A stretch of 64,000 bases of DNA from Nonomuraea glycinis (GTDB taxonomy: Bacteria; Actinomycetota; Actinomycetes; Streptosporangiales; Streptosporangiaceae). The position numbers and the translations under genes were made by a program. The notes beneath the pieces were generated by a model. It saw only the letters and a program-made list of their open reading frames with translations, searched no databases and was not told the DNA's origin. Shown here piece after piece: positions 24,611 to 33,153 of this stretch. The number at the start of each line of letters is the position of its first letter. Within the stretch, counting starts at the first letter, position 1. The DNA lies in assembly GCF_014646515.1 (NCBI RefSeq), contig NZ_BMNK01000013.1, forward strand, positions 62,001 to 126,000, read 5' to 3'.

Positions 24611-26851
24611 GTGGCTTGGCAGCTCCACTACACATCGGCGGCGACGGGGCCGTCCGGGCGGGCCGGATTCCAGGTGGTGGCCGACAGCCCGGGGCTGCCC
24701 GCCGGGCCGGCCGCCGAGGTCACGCCGTTCCTCACCTACCGGCCGCCACCCGGCACGCCGACCGCGCCCACCCGGGAGCAGATCCGCGCGATGCCGGTGG
24801 CCCTGTCGTACGCGCCGGCCGGCGACCGGCACGCGCTGGTCCGCTGCGTCTATCTCGGGCAGGACTACTCCGGCCGGTACGGCAACTTCCTCGGTCACGC
24901 GCTGGTCCTGGCCGACGGCGACCTCGTCGGACTGCGGCCGATCGAGTTCTGGCGGGCGGCCCTGTGGGCGGACGCCCCGGCCGACCCCGGCACCGAGCTG
25001 CCCGAGCTGACCGAGCTCACCCCGGGCACGGCGCTGGACCCCGAATCCCTCGGACGCTGGCTCAGCGCCGGCGGACAGGCCGCCTACCAGCGGCTCGGCA
25101 CCCTGCTCGACCTCGTCCGGCGCAACCTCGTCCAGGGGTACGGCCGGCTCGTCCTGGTCGGCGCGGACGGCGAGGAGATCGTCCGCTGGATCGCGGTGAT
25201 CTCGTACTCGCTGCCGTGGGAGGCGGTCACGCGGCTGTCCTTCGTCACCTACAGCGGGGACCCGGCCGCCACCACGCAGCTCATCGTGGGCACCACCCCC
25301 GACGTGTGGATGCCCTCCGACGTGGACGCGACGGTGGTCGTCCTCGCCGAGGAGCCGCAGCCGGCCGAGACCGGCAGGTTCGCGCGGACGGCGCGGGAGC
25401 TGTGGCGGTCCATGGACTTCGACGGGATCGACGAGCTCGCCGGGTTCGGCACGGCCGACCCCGACACGGCGGCGGCGCTGGTGGCGCTCTGCCTGACCGG
25501 CGCCACGCTGTCGCCCGAGGAGCAGGCGGCGGTCGCCGAGCTGATCGAGCCCGGGGTGCCCGGCTGGGTGTGGCCCCATCTGGGCAAGCGGGCCGACCTG
25601 CTCGGGTACGGTCTCGCGGCCGCGATCAGCGCGCACGGCCCGGCCGAGGCCGCGGAACCGTGCGCCGCGCGATGCGTCCTGCTGGCCCTGCGCGACCCCG
25701 CGCTCGGGCCGCCCACCCGGGCGCTGCCCGAGGCGTACCGCGAGCAGGTGGCGGCGGTGGCATGGGCCGAGCTGGCGGCGGCAGACCGGCTCGACCACCT
25801 GGTCGCCGTCCTGCGGGTAGCCGAGGCGGCGGGGCTGCGCGTGCCCGCGGCCAAGGTGGAGCGGGCGGTGGCCGCCCTCGTCGAGCCCCAGCTCACCGAC
25901 GTGCCCGCGCAGCTCGACCGGACGCCGTACCGGTGGCGGGAGGCGCTGCTGGCGGGGCTGGTCACCGGACTGGAACAGGCCACGCCCGCGGTGCGGGCGA
26001 GCGTGCTCACCCCGGAGCTGTGCCGCTCGCTGGCCGGCCGGGACCTGCGGGCCGCACCCAGCACCGCCACCGCCGTGATCACCTGGCAGACCGGCTCGGC
26101 GGCTCTCGACCGGGTGGAGGCGACCCTCCAGATCCTGCGGCTGAGGCACGGCACCGGAACGATGCGCGAACGGGACACGGCGTTCAAGGACATCTGGCGG
26201 GAGGATCCGACGGCCGCCGAGCTGCGCCGGCTCCTCGACGCGGCCGGTGCGCACCTGCCGGACTACCACGCGCTGAGCAGCCTGCCCGGCCGCCTGTTCG
26301 TACGGACCGGACTCAAGGACGAGCAGGCCGTGGAGATCGCCACTCGCGTCAGGACGGCCAGGATGGCGGGGATCGTGGCCGATGACGCGGAAGCGCTGCT
26401 GCTCGCCATCGGGCTGGCCGGCGCGCGCACCCCCCAGCGGGCCGCGGCGGAGGTGGGCCGGCTCACCGCGCTGGTCCGCCACCTCGACCAGGATCTCGCC
26501 ACGCTGGTTCTGGCCCGGGCGGCGAAGACGCTGGCCAAGCAGGATCCGTTGTTCCGGATGGCGCTGATCAGGCACCTGTCCAGGCCGTCGCGGGAGTGGC
26601 TGCTCCAGCAGTGGCTCAGCGTGAAAGCGGGCCGGGACGAGCAGGCGGCGCTCCTGGAGATCGCGATCCGGCTCCGGGACGTCGGCGAGCCGGTGCCCGA
26701 GCTGGAGGAGTGGGCGCAGTCCCTGGTGAACGGCTGGTCGCCGTTCGGGTCCATGGAGAGCCGGTTCAAGAAGGACCCGGAGCTGTCCGAGGGCCTGCGC
26801 AGGCTCATGAAGCCGAAGCGGCGCGGCATCCGGCTCTGGGGGAACGACTGA
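24611..26851 (+). CDS. GAP1-like GTPase-associated protein
   Basis: 746 residues from GTG 24611. The N-terminal ~250 residues (WQLHYTSAATGPSGRAGFQVVADSPG, RYGNFLGHALV, VLVGADGEEIVRWIAVISYSLPW) match the GAP1-N2 type domain as I remember it; the middle and C-terminal parts are helical, like GAP1-M and GAP1-C, and the protein ends in a basic patch (LMKPKRRGIRLWGND). These proteins are always found with paired GTPases and are thought to regulate or transmit their state. Its stop shares one base with the ATG of the next GTPase gene (TGATG). No enzyme motif is visible. Confidence 0.85.
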   Translation: MAWQLHYTSAATGPSGRAGFQVVADSPGLPAGPAAEVTPFLTYRPPPGTPTAPTREQIRAMPVALSYAPAGDRHALVRCVYLGQDYSGRYGNFLGHALVLADGDLVGLRPIEFWRAALWADAPADPGTELPELTELTPGTALDPESLGRWLSAGGQAAYQRLGTLLDLVRRNLVQGYGRLVLVGADGEEIVRWIAVISYSLPWEAVTRLSFVTYSGDPAATTQLIVGTTPDVWMPSDVDATVVVLAEEPQPAETGRFARTARELWRSMDFDGIDELAGFGTADPDTAAALVALCLTGATLSPEEQAAVAELIEPGVPGWVWPHLGKRADLLGYGLAAAISAHGPAEAAEPCAARCVLLALRDPALGPPTRALPEAYREQVAAVAWAELAAADRLDHLVAVLRVAEAAGLRVPAAKVERAVAALVEPQLTDVPAQLDRTPYRWREALLAGLVTGLEQATPAVRASVLTPELCRSLAGRDLRAAPSTATAVITWQTGSAALDRVEATLQILRLRHGTGTMRERDTAFKDIWREDPTAAELRRLLDAAGAHLPDYHALSSLPGRLFVRTGLKDEQAVEIATRVRTARMAGIVADDAEALLLAIGLAGARTPQRAAAEVGRLTALVRHLDQDLATLVLARAAKTLAKQDPLFRMALIRHLSRPSREWLLQQWLSVKAGRDEQAALLEIAIRLRDVGEPVPELEEWAQSLVNGWSPFGSMESRFKKDPELSEGLRRLMKPKRRGIRLWGND

Positions 26852-28980
26852 TGATCTATCTGATCGTCGTCGTCGCCGCGTGGGCCTTCGCGATGTGGGT
26901 CGGCCTGATCGCCGCCGTCTTCCTCTATCCCGTCGCCCTGCTCGGCAGCACGCTGACCGCGATCGGCCTCTACCTCATGCAGGTACGGGCGGTCCTGATG
27001 CCGGACACCTCGGCGGGCCCGTCGCCGGTCCTCCCGCAGGACCCCGGCAAGGGGCGCGATCCGGCCTACCGCCACTACCTGGCCGCGCAGGTGTGGAAGG
27101 ACTGGCACGTGATCCTGCGCACCGCGTCCCCGATCATCTCCGCCAGGATGGACCGGGCGCTGAGCAGCTTCACCCGCTCGCTTCTCACCGGGCGGCAGGC
27201 CTGGTTCGTGTTCCCCGTCTGGCTCGGCATCTGCGGCGGGATCCTGTCGGCCGTGGTGCCCGTCCTCCTGGTGGGCGTGCTCATCATGGCGCTGTACGCG
27301 GTGAGCGTGGTGGCCGGCCTGCTCGTCTGGCTGATCTGTGTGGGGCTGCTCCGGGTCGTGGACCAGACGTTCGTGCTGGCGTACCGGATCCTGCAGACCT
27401 GCCCCTATCCCGGCTGCTACGCCCGGTTCACGCTGCCCGTCTACGCGTGCCCGACCTGCGGCAGCAAGCACGCCAAGCTCAGGCCCGACCTGAACGGCGC
27501 CGTCCGGCACGTCTGCCAGTGCGGCACCCGGCTGCCGACCACCATCCTGCTCGGCCGCTACCGCCTCCAGGCGCACTGCCCGCACTGCGACCGCCTGCTG
27601 CCGACCCGCGTCGGGCGGGTGCGCATCGAGCCGCTGCCGTTCGTCGGCGGGCCCGACGCCGGCAAGACGACGTTCATGGCGCTCAGCGTGGACGCCGTCC
27701 ACAGCGCCGTGACCGGGGCAGGCGGCCGGGCGCTCTTCGCCGACAAGAGCGACGAGCAGGCGTTCCGGCAACTCCGCCGCGAGCTGTCGTCGGGGCGGAT
27801 CAGCAAGACCCTGCCCGACCTGCCCAAGGCCGTGATGCTGGACGTCGCGCTGGCCGGCCGGACGGGCGACAACCGGATCCTCTACCTGTTCGACCCGTCC
27901 GGCGAGCACTACACGGGGGCGAGCAAGGTCGAGGCGATGCGCTACCTGTCCCACGGTGAGGCGCTGATCCTGGTCATCGACCCGTTCGCGCTCCCCGACG
28001 TACAGAACCACCTCCTGGAGGCCGAGCGCCGGGCGTTGAGCGCCAAAGGGGTCGTGCTGTCCGCCGAGGACCCCGCCGACACCTTCGCCCGGCTCCGCAA
28101 CGAGCTGGCCGGGCGTGCCGACGGCGGCAAGCAGCGCCGGGTCGCGGTCGTGCTCACCAAGGCCGACCTGCTCCGCGAGACCACCTCGGGGCGCGGCATC
28201 GAGGACATGAGCACCTGGCTCAAGCTCATGGGGCTGGGCAACCTCGTCCGGGAGCTGGAGCACCAGGGGGCCGACGTCCGCTACCTCGCCTCGGGCCTGC
28301 CGCCGCGCGGGCCGGAGATCGCCGAGCTGCTGGGCTGGCTGGCCGGCCTGCGCCTGAACGGCAACCTGGCCGGGGCCGCCGCCCCGAACAAGACCGAGCT
28401 GACGGCCGGCGACGCCCGCCGACCATGGGACACCAAGCCGCGCCCCCAGGGCCGCCCGCCCCTGAGCTACCTGATCTTCAGGAGGGCGTTCGCCGGCGCC
28501 ATCATGCTGACCTCCGCCCTGATGCTCGTCCTGTTCAGCCTGCTGCTGCTCAACACCTGGCTCCCGGACGACGACGCGACGGCGCTGGACAGCACGGCGT
28601 CATCGTCCCTGGTGGCGGACCCGCTCGGGCCGGAGCTCGCCGGTCGCTGGAAGGGGACCGTACGGCAGTCCGGCGACACCTACACCGTCGACCTCCGCCT
28701 CAAGCGGGGCACGCCGCCCGGCGAGCCGGTGGGCACCATCAAGTATCCGAAACTGGGGTGCTCGGGCACCCTCACCCTCGAACCGATCGACCCCTCCACC
28801 GGAGTGACCCTGATCCGCGAGGAGATCGACGACGACCCGCAGCGCACGTGCGCGCCCACGGTGTGGCTGGCGATGCGGCAGACGGCGTCGGGCAAGGCCG
28901 AGCTGGAGTTGTTCAGCGGGCATGTGGGCTTCTTCCGCCGCGACACTCCCCTTGCCACCGCGAACCTGTCGAAGCAGTAG
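26851..28980 (+). CDS. Membrane-bound zinc-ribbon GTPase of double-GTPase type
   Basis: 709 residues. TM helices at about 2-45 and 118-170, then paired zinc-binding cysteines (CPYPGC, CPTCGS, CQCG, CPHCDR; residues 184-246). The GTPase domain has P-loop GGPDAGKTT (266-274), a switch II-like FDPSGEH with DPSG replacing DxAG, and VVLTKADLL as the TKxD guanine motif. Another TM helix (AIMLTSALMLVLFSLLLL) near residue 560 places the last ~130 residues, a beta-rich lipocalin-like domain (LAGRWKGTVRQSGDTYTVDLRLK), outside the cell. This gives a link from an external domain to an internal GTPase. Last gene of the run. Confidence 0.85.
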   Translation: MIYLIVVVAAWAFAMWVGLIAAVFLYPVALLGSTLTAIGLYLMQVRAVLMPDTSAGPSPVLPQDPGKGRDPAYRHYLAAQVWKDWHVILRTASPIISARMDRALSSFTRSLLTGRQAWFVFPVWLGICGGILSAVVPVLLVGVLIMALYAVSVVAGLLVWLICVGLLRVVDQTFVLAYRILQTCPYPGCYARFTLPVYACPTCGSKHAKLRPDLNGAVRHVCQCGTRLPTTILLGRYRLQAHCPHCDRLLPTRVGRVRIEPLPFVGGPDAGKTTFMALSVDAVHSAVTGAGGRALFADKSDEQAFRQLRRELSSGRISKTLPDLPKAVMLDVALAGRTGDNRILYLFDPSGEHYTGASKVEAMRYLSHGEALILVIDPFALPDVQNHLLEAERRALSAKGVVLSAEDPADTFARLRNELAGRADGGKQRRVAVVLTKADLLRETTSGRGIEDMSTWLKLMGLGNLVRELEHQGADVRYLASGLPPRGPEIAELLGWLAGLRLNGNLAGAAAPNKTELTAGDARRPWDTKPRPQGRPPLSYLIFRRAFAGAIMLTSALMLVLFSLLLLNTWLPDDDATALDSTASSSLVADPLGPELAGRWKGTVRQSGDTYTVDLRLKRGTPPGEPVGTIKYPKLGCSGTLTLEPIDPSTGVTLIREEIDDDPQRTCAPTVWLAMRQTASGKAELELFSGHVGFFRRDTPLATANLSKQ

Positions 28981-29023
28981 TGACCTTCTGGGTGTGACGC
29001 GGATACCCCGTTAAACTGCGCGA

Positions 29024-31243
29024 GTGCCGCTTATCGGACGCCGCAGCGAGCTTGCCGAGGTGGGGCGGCTGCTGGACCGGGCCGAGGCCGGGATGGGTGG
29101 GTGCCTCGTCGTCGTCGGGCCACCGGGAGCCGGGAAGACGGCGCTGATCGATGCCGCCGCGCAGTCGGCCGGTGCTCGTGGGGTCCCGGTGAGCCGGGAA
29201 GATCTGGAGCGCCTCGCCGACGGCGGGCCGCGACTGCTGCTCGTCGACGATGTCGATCGAGCCGGCCCGCGGGCCGTGGAGTTCCTGGCCCGGTTCGCCG
29301 CGAAGCCTGGCGCCACGGTCCTGCTCGCGAGCGCGGAGCGGCCGTTGGGGGTGACGCCGGAGGTGCGGCTCGGCGGGCTGTCGGAGCCGGAGTTGGCCGA
29401 GCTCGTGCCGTACCTGCCCGCTGAGGTCGTTCATGTGGTGTGGCTGGCGTCGGGGGGTCTGCCCGGAGTCGCCCTCGGGTTCGCGCGTGAGCTGGCGGGG
29501 ATGGACGCCGCTGACGCTCTGGTTCACCTGGCGTTGACGGCGCCGTCGCGGGCGGAGTTCCTGGATCTGGATGTCGGTCTGATCCGCCTGCTGGAGGTCG
29601 CGGCCGAGCGTCCGTTGCCGCCCGCCGTCCGGGCTCGGGTGCTCGGGCGGCTCGCCCGTGAGCTGTTGGGGGACGCGTCGGCGGGGGCGTACCGGCAGGA
29701 GTTGATCGACGAGGCGGTACGGCTGGCCAGGGGCGGCGGCGATCCCGGTGCGGTGGCGGAGGTTCTCGACTGCGGGCTGCACGCGCTGTGGGACCCGGGG
29801 GCGGCCCGCGAACGCCTGACGACCGCGCACGAGATCGTGGAGCAGGCTCGGCGGGCCGGCGATGCCATGACCGAGCGGCGCGGGCTGTTCTGGCGGTTCG
29901 TCGCGTTGGCGGAGTTGGGTGAGCTGGGAGCCGCTGAGGCGGCGCTGACGGCTTACGCGCGAGCCGCCGAAGTGGCGGGTGACGCCGGGGCCGCGGTGGT
30001 GGTACTGGGCCGGCAGTCGATGCTGGAGACGGTTCGCGGCCGGTTCGACGCGGCGAAGGCGCTCGCCGCCGAGGTGGCGTCCGGTGGGCGGCGGGCTGGG
30101 CTCGCCGACGCCGATCGGCTGGCCAGGGCGTTGGCCGGTGCCGTCGACGCGGCGCGCGGCCGGGTCGAGTCGCAGGTGGATGTGTGGCGTGAGCTGGCCA
30201 GGAGGCTTCCCGGCCACTTCTTCGAGGCGACCGCCGCCCGGATACTGGCCGAGTCCGGCGAGGTCGTGGAGGCGGGACTGGAGCTGGAACGGCTGCTGCC
30301 GGCCGTCCTCGGCGGATCCGGGCCGCGCTGGGTCGGAGCCGTGGCCGACCTGGCGATCGTGGCGTCGCGCGCCGGCGAACCGCCGGCCGTCCAGGCCCTG
30401 TACGACGCGCTGCTCCCGTACCAGGGGCGGCTGGTCGTCTGGGCCGGCGCCGCCACGATCACCGGGCCGGTCGACGACTACCTGGGCCGGCTGGCCATCC
30501 GGCTCGGGCGCCAGGACCAGGGGGTGGCCCACCTGGACAGCGCGGTCGCTTTGGCGGAGCGGATCGGGGCACTGCCCTGGCTCGCGCGGACACTGGCGGC
30601 TCGGGGGCACGCCCTGGGAGACCCCGAGGATCTTGGCCGGGCCCGCTCGATCGCGGAGCGGCTCGACCTGGCAGGGGTCCTCGCCGTGCTCGGGCCGCGG
30701 GCCGACGAGTGGCGGCTGACCAGGGACGGCGACGACTGGCTGCTCCAGGCCGGGGCTGAGCGGGTGCGGCTGCCGGATGGGCGTGGGGTGCGGTATCTGC
30801 GGGCTCTGCTGGCCGCGCCCGGACAGGAGATCTCGGCCCTGGATCTCGTCGCCGGAGGCGCCGGTCTGCGCGAGCCCGCCGCCGAGCCGGTTCTCGACGA
30901 CACCGGCCGCAAGGCGTACCAGCGGCGTTTGGCGGCTCTTGACGAGCAGCTCGACGCCGCCGACCGGGCCGGGGACACGGGACGCGCGGCGGACGTACAG
31001 GCTGAGAGGAGTGCCCTGCTGGCTGAGCTGCGGCGGGCCGCCGGGCTCGGTGGCCGGCCACGGGCGCAGGGCGGCGAGGCGGAACGGGCTCGGGTCAGCG
31101 CCACTCGCGCGCTGCGGGCGGCCGTCAAGCGCGTGGAGGCGGTGGCGCCGCTGGCCGGGGCACATCTGCGGGCGTCGCTGCGGACCGGGAAAGTGCTGCG
31201 GTATCAGCGGGCGCCGGGTGGGCCGGCGCGCTGGTCCGTGTGA
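29024..31243 (+). CDS. LuxR-like AAA/TPR signalling ATPase without HTH
   Basis: 739 residues from GTG. N-terminal AAA_16-type P-loop domain: LIGRRSEL sensor, Walker A VGPPGAGKTA (31-40), Walker B LLLVDDVDRA. The middle is a long set of TPR-like helical repeats (EIVEQARRAGDAMTERRG, AALTAYARAAEVAGDAGA). The last ~130 residues (RVRLPDGRGVRYLRALLAAPG, GRKAYQRRLAALDEQLDAADRAGD) are a winged-helix/coiled module seen in actinomycete AAA proteins, not the LuxR helix-turn-helix. Only 43 bases follow the GTPase gene, so readthrough from the conflict locus is possible, but membership is unproven. Confidence 0.78.
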   Translation: MPLIGRRSELAEVGRLLDRAEAGMGGCLVVVGPPGAGKTALIDAAAQSAGARGVPVSREDLERLADGGPRLLLVDDVDRAGPRAVEFLARFAAKPGATVLLASAERPLGVTPEVRLGGLSEPELAELVPYLPAEVVHVVWLASGGLPGVALGFARELAGMDAADALVHLALTAPSRAEFLDLDVGLIRLLEVAAERPLPPAVRARVLGRLARELLGDASAGAYRQELIDEAVRLARGGGDPGAVAEVLDCGLHALWDPGAARERLTTAHEIVEQARRAGDAMTERRGLFWRFVALAELGELGAAEAALTAYARAAEVAGDAGAAVVVLGRQSMLETVRGRFDAAKALAAEVASGGRRAGLADADRLARALAGAVDAARGRVESQVDVWRELARRLPGHFFEATAARILAESGEVVEAGLELERLLPAVLGGSGPRWVGAVADLAIVASRAGEPPAVQALYDALLPYQGRLVVWAGAATITGPVDDYLGRLAIRLGRQDQGVAHLDSAVALAERIGALPWLARTLAARGHALGDPEDLGRARSIAERLDLAGVLAVLGPRADEWRLTRDGDDWLLQAGAERVRLPDGRGVRYLRALLAAPGQEISALDLVAGGAGLREPAAEPVLDDTGRKAYQRRLAALDEQLDAADRAGDTGRAADVQAERSALLAELRRAAGLGGRPRAQGGEAERARVSATRALRAAVKRVEAVAPLAGAHLRASLRTGKVLRYQRAPGGPARWSV

Positions 31244-31306
31244 CCGTACAGATTGTTCCCACCCTAGTTACGCCTTCCTGGTGAAGCCTCCTGGGAAGGG
31301 AAAAGC

Positions 31307-32062
31307 ATGTATTTCGACAGTTATGGCAAGGATGATGAGCGGCCGGCCGTGGTGCTGCTGCACGGGCTCAGTTTTGACCGGCGTCAGTGGGAGCCTGTCC
31401 TGGACGAGCTGGCGATCATCGATCCGGATCGGCGAGTCGTGGCCTTCGACCTGCCTGGACATGGGAAGTCGCCGGCGCGGGATTCGTACCAGCTTGACGA
31501 GGTCGCCGCGGTGGTGCACCAGGCCGTGACCGCTGCCGGGCTCGACGCGCCGATCGTGGCGGGGCATTCGCTCGGTGGCGCGCTGGCGACCGTCTACGCC
31601 GCGAGATATCCGGCCCGAGGTGTCATCAACATCGATCAGCCACTCCTGGTGGGCGGTTTCCGGGACGTGCTGCGCGGTGCGGCCTCCGTACTGCGGAGTC
31701 CGGGGTACGGGCAGGTCTGGGACGGCATGCTCGCGGGGATGGGCATCGAACGGCTGCCCGTGGACGCGCAGGAGCTCGTTCGGGCGGCCGGCACGCCACC
31801 GCAGGAGCTTCTCCTCGGATACTGGGACGAGATCATGACCATGTCCGCGGAGGAGTTCACGCGGCGGCGGACGCACGATATGGCGACCTTGCGCATGAAG
31901 GGCATCGCGTACCACTACGTCGGCGGGAACGACCTGGAGCCCAGGTACCGGAACTGGCTGAAGTGGGTCCTGCCCGAGGTGACCGTCACCGTCCTCCCTG
32001 GCGGCGGCCACTTCCCGCACCTGGCCCATCCGGCCGAACTGGCCAAGATCCTCGCCGGGTGA
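31307..32062 (+). CDS. Alpha/beta hydrolase
   Basis: 251 residues. Oxyanion region VLLHGLSFDRRQW, nucleophile elbow GHSLGGA (Ser about residue 90), acid/His near the end in PGGGHFPHLAHP. Small cap domain between. No signal peptide, so cytoplasmic. It could be an esterase, lactonase or haloperoxidase-like enzyme; substrate cannot be told. It stands alone, with a GGGAAGGG-type ribosome site before the ATG. Confidence 0.88.
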   Translation: MYFDSYGKDDERPAVVLLHGLSFDRRQWEPVLDELAIIDPDRRVVAFDLPGHGKSPARDSYQLDEVAAVVHQAVTAAGLDAPIVAGHSLGGALATVYAARYPARGVINIDQPLLVGGFRDVLRGAASVLRSPGYGQVWDGMLAGMGIERLPVDAQELVRAAGTPPQELLLGYWDEIMTMSAEEFTRRRTHDMATLRMKGIAYHYVGGNDLEPRYRNWLKWVLPEVTVTVLPGGGHFPHLAHPAELAKILAG

Positions 32063-32292
32063 CGCGCACGAAGTGGCGAGCGAGGGTGCACGTTGTGGCG
32101 ACCTCGTGCCAGCACCCCGCCTGGCATGCCCGGCTCTCGCCTACTGCCTGTCGCAGCTGAATGGCCCAGGCTCGGAGAGTGTCCACTACCGGTTCGCCTT
32201 GTGGAGCACACGGCATCGAATTCTGCCCCTGCGGCTTGTACGCGCGTTACGCTCACCAGGCGGGAAGCCTTGGGGACTGAGGAGCAGAAGGC

Positions 32293-33153
32293 GTGACGCA
32301 GACGAGACGGGCTTTGCTCAGTCAGGACTCCATCGGAGCGATCGCGGATATCGCCCGTTCGACACGGGACGCGGAGCGCGCCTTCGCCGCAGCCGACATA
32401 AAGCTAGAGAAACAGCCGGTCACACGGTACGAAGGCGCTGTGATCGTTGCCAGCACCCCGAGGCACGTCTCGCGAACGCTCCGCGGCCTCGATTTGAGCG
32501 AGCCGAAGGTGGTGCGGGCTGTCTTGCGAGCGGTCGTGGCGTTGGCCGAAATCTATGAGTCGGCTCCTTCCTCGGACAGGAGCCGGTTGGTGCGGTTGCG
32601 ACACTGCCTGGCTGCCGACGGCTTTCCGCTGGATCCGACGGGCGATCCCATGGCTGCGATCCGTGCTCTGGACGCGGTGGCGTCGGATGTCCTTCCGGAC
32701 GCGTCCGCGATACGTGTCGAATTGGTGCGGCTTGAGAGGTCGCTGGACGATGACCCCAGCCTGGCGATCGGTAAGGCCAAGAATCTGATCGAGGCTACGG
32801 CCAAGGCGGTTCTCGCACAGGCAGGCCAACCGGTCGGAACCAATCTGAACGTACCGAAGCTGGTCAAGGGTGCGATGGAGGCGCTTGGCGTACATCCAGA
32901 TCAGGTGGATGTCGCCAAGTCGCCTCTGGTTCGGACCATTTTGGCCGACGTACAAGACATTGCCCTCAAGGTCGGAACACTGCGGAACAAGGTCGGCGAC
33001 GGTCACGGCAGCTCGGCTGCCGTGACCGGCATCGAAGCCAGAGACAGCCGTCTGGCCGTACGTGCCGCGATCGCCTGGTGCGCTTACATGCTCGACTCGC
33101 TCAGGGAGCCCGCTGAGCGGTCGCCATCGGCTCACGCCGACGGTTCGGACTGA
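32293..33153 (+). CDS. Abortive-infection C-terminal (Abi_C-like) protein
   Basis: 286 residues from GTG with GGAGCAGAAGG upstream. The C-terminal part (LAIGKAKNLIEATAKAVLAQAG ... LVRTILADVQDIALKVGTLRNKVGDGHG) is the abortive-infection C-terminus domain found beside many restriction and Abi systems. The RNxxGDGHG signature is clear. The N-terminal ~120 residues are helical and unassigned. Its 3' end overlaps the 3' end of the convergent DUF262-RAMA gene by 22 bases, and its base composition is lower in GC than the preceding genes. Probably a defence accessory; whether the two convergent genes act together is open. Confidence 0.78.
   Translation: MTQTRRALLSQDSIGAIADIARSTRDAERAFAAADIKLEKQPVTRYEGAVIVASTPRHVSRTLRGLDLSEPKVVRAVLRAVVALAEIYESAPSSDRSRLVRLRHCLAADGFPLDPTGDPMAAIRALDAVASDVLPDASAIRVELVRLERSLDDDPSLAIGKAKNLIEATAKAVLAQAGQPVGTNLNVPKLVKGAMEALGVHPDQVDVAKSPLVRTILADVQDIALKVGTLRNKVGDGHGSSAAVTGIEARDSRLAVRAAIAWCAYMLDSLREPAERSPSAHADGSD

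Noticed and set aside
24412..26385. A 657-codon plus-strand frame overlapping the GAP1-like gene
   Set aside because: Out-of-frame shadow; the GAP1 frame has the domain signal and the TGATG junction to the next gene.
23402..26575. A 1057-codon minus-strand open frame opposite the GTPase and GAP1 genes
   Set aside because: Same cause: antisense of strong coding sequence, with no domain and biased composition.
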